Shown here: one piece after another, positions 60,297-64,000 of the stretch
Position numbering within the stretch: position 1 is the first letter of the stretch
Layout: the number at the start of each line of letters is the position of its first letter
Assembly (NCBI RefSeq): GCF_040115645.1
Contig: NC_089543.1
Location: 6,076,001-6,140,000 of the forward strand
Direction: 5' to 3'
DNA: 64,000 bases
Source of the DNA: Euwallacea fornicatus
Lineage: Eukaryota; Arthropoda; Insecta; Coleoptera; Curculionidae
Translations under genes and position numbers: made by a program
The notes under the pieces: model-generated
Databases searched by the model: none
Told to the model about the DNA's origin: nothing
The model's input: the letters and a program-made list of their open reading frames with translations, nothing else

Positions 60297-63200
60297 TTGA
60301 TGGCGCCACGATCTTAATGTGGTCATCATTCCGAAATCGCGAGAATTTCCCATACACTGAAGACAGACATTTAAGCGTTTCCAAGGCAGAATGCGTTACA
60401 AAAATCTATGAGTTGAAAACATCATGAGGTGACAACACAAATGTAGTTACAAACTAACGCCCTAGAATAGAATATTCTGTAAAGCGAACCATTTACCCCA
60501 GATTACGGCATAAAGAATCGATGTCATAACAATAAGAGATGAGGTTGCGAGGAGAGCAAGCTCAAGACGTTCTCCGGGTTAATATCAACAATTCACCAGG
60601 CATTACTTATAATGGGTGTTCGCCATTCCGGCACCCGCATAAACCATAAGTTTATTCGCTCGTTTTTCGAATTTTGTTTGTTGGTCCTTTATTCCGGTTT
60701 TGGTATAAGATACACTCTCCAACCAAAGCAAGGCTAATGGAGCATCACAAAATTGCCTCGGGGAAGGTGCGTTTTCGCCACTGCATTAAATCACGTGGAT
60801 TCTGCATAGATTGAGCCGTCGTTGGTGAAAGGCTAATTCTATCGTACATACTTATTAAGTATTATTATGTAAGCTGTTTTTATTTTGTGTAGTGTATCGC
60901 CTAAATGCTCTTCGAGGCCCGTTAGTTCCATTCGGTCGAGTGCCTAACTGGTTAGAACGAATTATCACCCATGCTTTTCTTTACATGCACCAAGTTTACT
61001 CACTTCGGCTGTCTCCATTAGAGGTGATTCGATTCTTCTAACCCAATGGAACGGCCATTGAAATCTCGATTTAATTTGCATATGCCACTTTTTGATACTA
61101 CTGACGGATTCCGCTCAAAGTGCGTTGGATTCGCGTTGCGCGAACGCAACTAAAGGAATAATGACAAATATACCCTCATGACCTTATTATTAATAAGGGA
61201 ATAATCACAATCATCCCCTTGCCCGCTCAACCGCAATAATCAAATAACACTAAAATTCTTTTACTGGAGTCATCGGGTGGTGGGTAATTACACTGCCTAT
61301 CCCCGGCCGAACCGTTGATACGTCCCAACCCATTGACGCTACCATTAAATTTTGCAATTCATTTATTACGGCTTAAAAAACCCATCCCCCTGGGGAAGGA
61401 ATTTTTACTTTCTCTTTACACTTTCACTACCTGGCTGCTCTTTTTTGCTTCGGTCCATTAGGACCATCACGTGTTATAAACTTCCAATGGGTGAATAATG
61501 GTTTTCAGATGATTGTGATCGCACAAAGGATTGGTACGCCATTAGTGGTCCCGCAAGACGAGTCCAATCTAACCCTTCTTGCCCTTAAAATATTGTTGAT
61601 GAAAACCGCACGCTCAATTGGTTTCTAGTGCCTTTTTAGAAAAATATGCGCCTAATGGGCTTAATAAGGTGTAAAATGTCTCGAGGATTCTCGACGAAAC
61701 GGCTTCCACGGGAACTGGCTGCTAAGTCATAAAATGAATAAAAATGTTATAACTGAATAATATGTCCGTTTGCACATATCTCTCGAGGCAAAGCCCCCTG
61801 TGTCCAGAAATATGTCCGGCAAATTCTACGGGTCATAAAAACATGTGCCACGTTCCATAAATCAAAAGAAAGATACTCTTACCCAACAATATCGGTATCA
61901 TTTTCCTCCTCTTAATCCATTATCTTGTGTTCTTTATATTCTCGAGGATCGAGAGACATTATAAGCACGTCATTTACAAAAGTCTTATTTTCTCTAAGCA
62001 TAGATAATAGAGAGAGGAGGAATATTTTACCATAATTTCGTTTGCCCTTGAGTAATGTGGGGTACGGTTACTCATTCGAATAGGAATGTATAATTTTTCG
62101 CAGAAATCGATAAGCGGACAACAGGCGGCGATTTCCCTTAAATACCAAATTAGGAGCTTCAGTTTTTCCCTTAAGGTGGTTCGAAATTTATTAGGGAAAA
62201 GGGCACTTCGCGATAGGTCTGTCCGAGCGTGCATGAAAGCTGGAGAGCGTGGGCGCGGCTGTTCCAGGAAATTAAAAGCACACAAAAATGAAGTCTCGAA
62301 AATAGATAAAAAATTAAATTAAAAATGAGTTTAATTGGGCCAATCCCAGTTCGACCGATGGCCGAAAAAACCGTCGGATTGCTCCCACGTCCCGAGTCTT
62401 GTTAGGGCTCCAATTTAGCCGGATTTTTTCCATCAAGGTAACAACAAAATACGGACTCTCTTTCACTCCTTTCGTGCCTCGAAATTTGCAAATTACCTCT
62501 CTGTTCCGTAACAATAAAAGCAATTTGAAATGCATTTCCTCATTTGGCTTACAAAGAACGAGTGTCCTTTTGTCAGGAATCAACGGGAACATATGAAATA
62601 ATTGCTGCTGCGTTGGTTTAATTATATTTCAATAATGAGTTAATGGAAAATATAAATCGGTTGAGTGGCATTAAATGAAACGTGTGGTTTGCCATTTGGA
62701 AAGGTATTGGCCCATTAGGATTTCCACATCGAGATTAAAAGTTTATCGACGTGTCCTATGTGTCGATAGTTTCGTTTGCGTTTGGCGGATTGGGCAATTT
62801 GTGGATGACCGATCGGAAAAGTTCACAAAACCACGTTTTTTAGTTGCGAAACCTAAATTAGATGGCGATTCGGTGCTGAGGCAGTGTATCGAAAAATTCT
62901 AAGGGGATCCCTGACACATCACTAATTCCGAGCCGCGCCATCATGGGGGGGATGGAATTTATGTACACTCGTTACTTCGGTGAATCCAAACACAAATGGC
63001 ATCACTAAAACTAGACAAATGTATGTCGTGCAATTCATTTGCTCCGACTGAGCGTTTTTCTTTTTGCTCTAATGTCGATGATATTTCAGATTGGGCTCTA
63101 CTCAATGGGGTGCACCTCGGCAATTTTTCTAAATTAAATCGAAATTTGCGAGTTAGAGAAAAGAAAAAACCTTAAGTCAAACGCCGGCGTCGACTCGTGA

Positions 63201-63793
63201 TAACCCACAAGAAGGCAGCGAGACAAAACGGCCAGAAATTAACCACTCCTCGTCGAACATCGACAGTGACCAACAACTTGATGGTTTCTATTATGTCTTG
63301 AATGGCGAATCTTCCCCCAATTTACCCCTCAGCCCCTAAATAGAATCAAACATAGGCACCCCAAAGATTTTCCAACGCGACAATCCGATTCAATGGTATC
63401 CGTAAGTGTGGGGCGACACTTGTAATAAAAAAAGCTGCACTTATATGCACAGAACCGGCTCCAGGAGCATTCTGCGAGCCCAAGAGGAACGCTATTCCAG
63501 GGTGACTTGGAAATTTTTCATTGAAGCGTCGCGATTATAGGAAAATTGGGATAGAGCGAAATGGAACGGTCCTGGAATTGGAGAGGACGATGCCTAGTTA
63601 CTCGTGTTGATTGTGCCGATTCCGGCGCTGCGCCCTTTTTGATTTGCCCTTGCAGTGTAACCGAAAACATTATTGTAGTTCGGGCAATTAAATTTATTAT
63701 AAAGTAACCGACGGCTTCTTTTCACCCTGCCTCCATTGTACTATTTAAAAACGGGTTTTGATTGCCGAAAATTGCATTTTCTATGACACACCT
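60297..63793. other. Non-coding stretch, nothing recognised
   Basis: No gene, RNA or transposon end was recognised. Open frames up to about 100 codons lack motifs. Confidence 0.4.
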
Positions 63794-63823
63794 CATGCAT
63801 GCATGCATGTACGTATGTATATG
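63794..63823. repeat. Alternating ATGC/ATGT simple repeat
   Basis: CATGCATGCATGCATGTACG followed by TATGTATATG, an alternating purine-pyrimidine run. Confidence 0.8.
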
Positions 63824-64000
63824 TCCAAGCCATAATACGACAATGGGACATTTTATTGACCATCCCATTATTCGCTAGAAGATTCCATTAGTGGAACTAC
63901 GTGAGGTGGTGGAGGTCTGCGGTGTTTTGGTCTCATTTTGCATTGTCAATATTGTCGATTATGCGTTTAAATTAATGAGAAACATGTTTCATACGAATTC

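Overview
The window is eukaryotic nuclear DNA, most probably from an insect. Both recognisable genes are split by GT-AG introns, many only 51-58 bases long, which is common in beetles and flies, and the non-coding DNA carries many Tc1/mariner-type transposon relics with TA target sites. I infer a beetle-like insect but cannot name a species. No bacterial, CRISPR or phage features are present.

Only two intact protein-coding genes can be supported. They lie head-to-tail on the plus strand in the centre. At 26394-28905 is a seven-exon gene for a RUN domain-containing protein 1 (RUNDC1) orthologue, 537 residues. At 29626-33663 is a twelve-exon gene for prolyl endopeptidase (prolyl oligopeptidase, PREP), 704 residues, with an intact Ser-Asp-His triad. 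I joined the exons of both by hand; reading phase is kept across every junction. About 720 bases separate them. Nothing in the sequence shows that they work in one pathway.

The rest (1-26 kb and 34-64 kb) is non-coding with transposon debris. A 1.5 kb Tc1-like element with long inverted repeats lies at 3121-4631. A 5S rRNA-like pseudogene lies at about 8872-8990 on the minus strand. A Tc1-like transposase pseudogene at 17.2-19.6 kb is split by a second Tc1-like element. A degenerate transposon fills 38445-39370. Two long-inverted-repeat (foldback) elements lie back to back at 50270-52075 and share one TA dinucleotide. Short TA-flanked elements lie at 34572-35026 and 52968-53369. A deletion derivative of a Tc1-like element, with one amber codon in its transposase, lies at 58751-59807. 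A terminal motif, TACAGGGTG(T), recurs at many places on both strands and marks a related set of TA-targeting elements. Several simple and tandem repeats are also listed.

No obviously new biological system was found. The most unusual structure is the foldback pair at 50.3-52.1 kb. The long flanks could hold regulatory DNA of neighbouring genes, but that cannot be judged from a single sequence.
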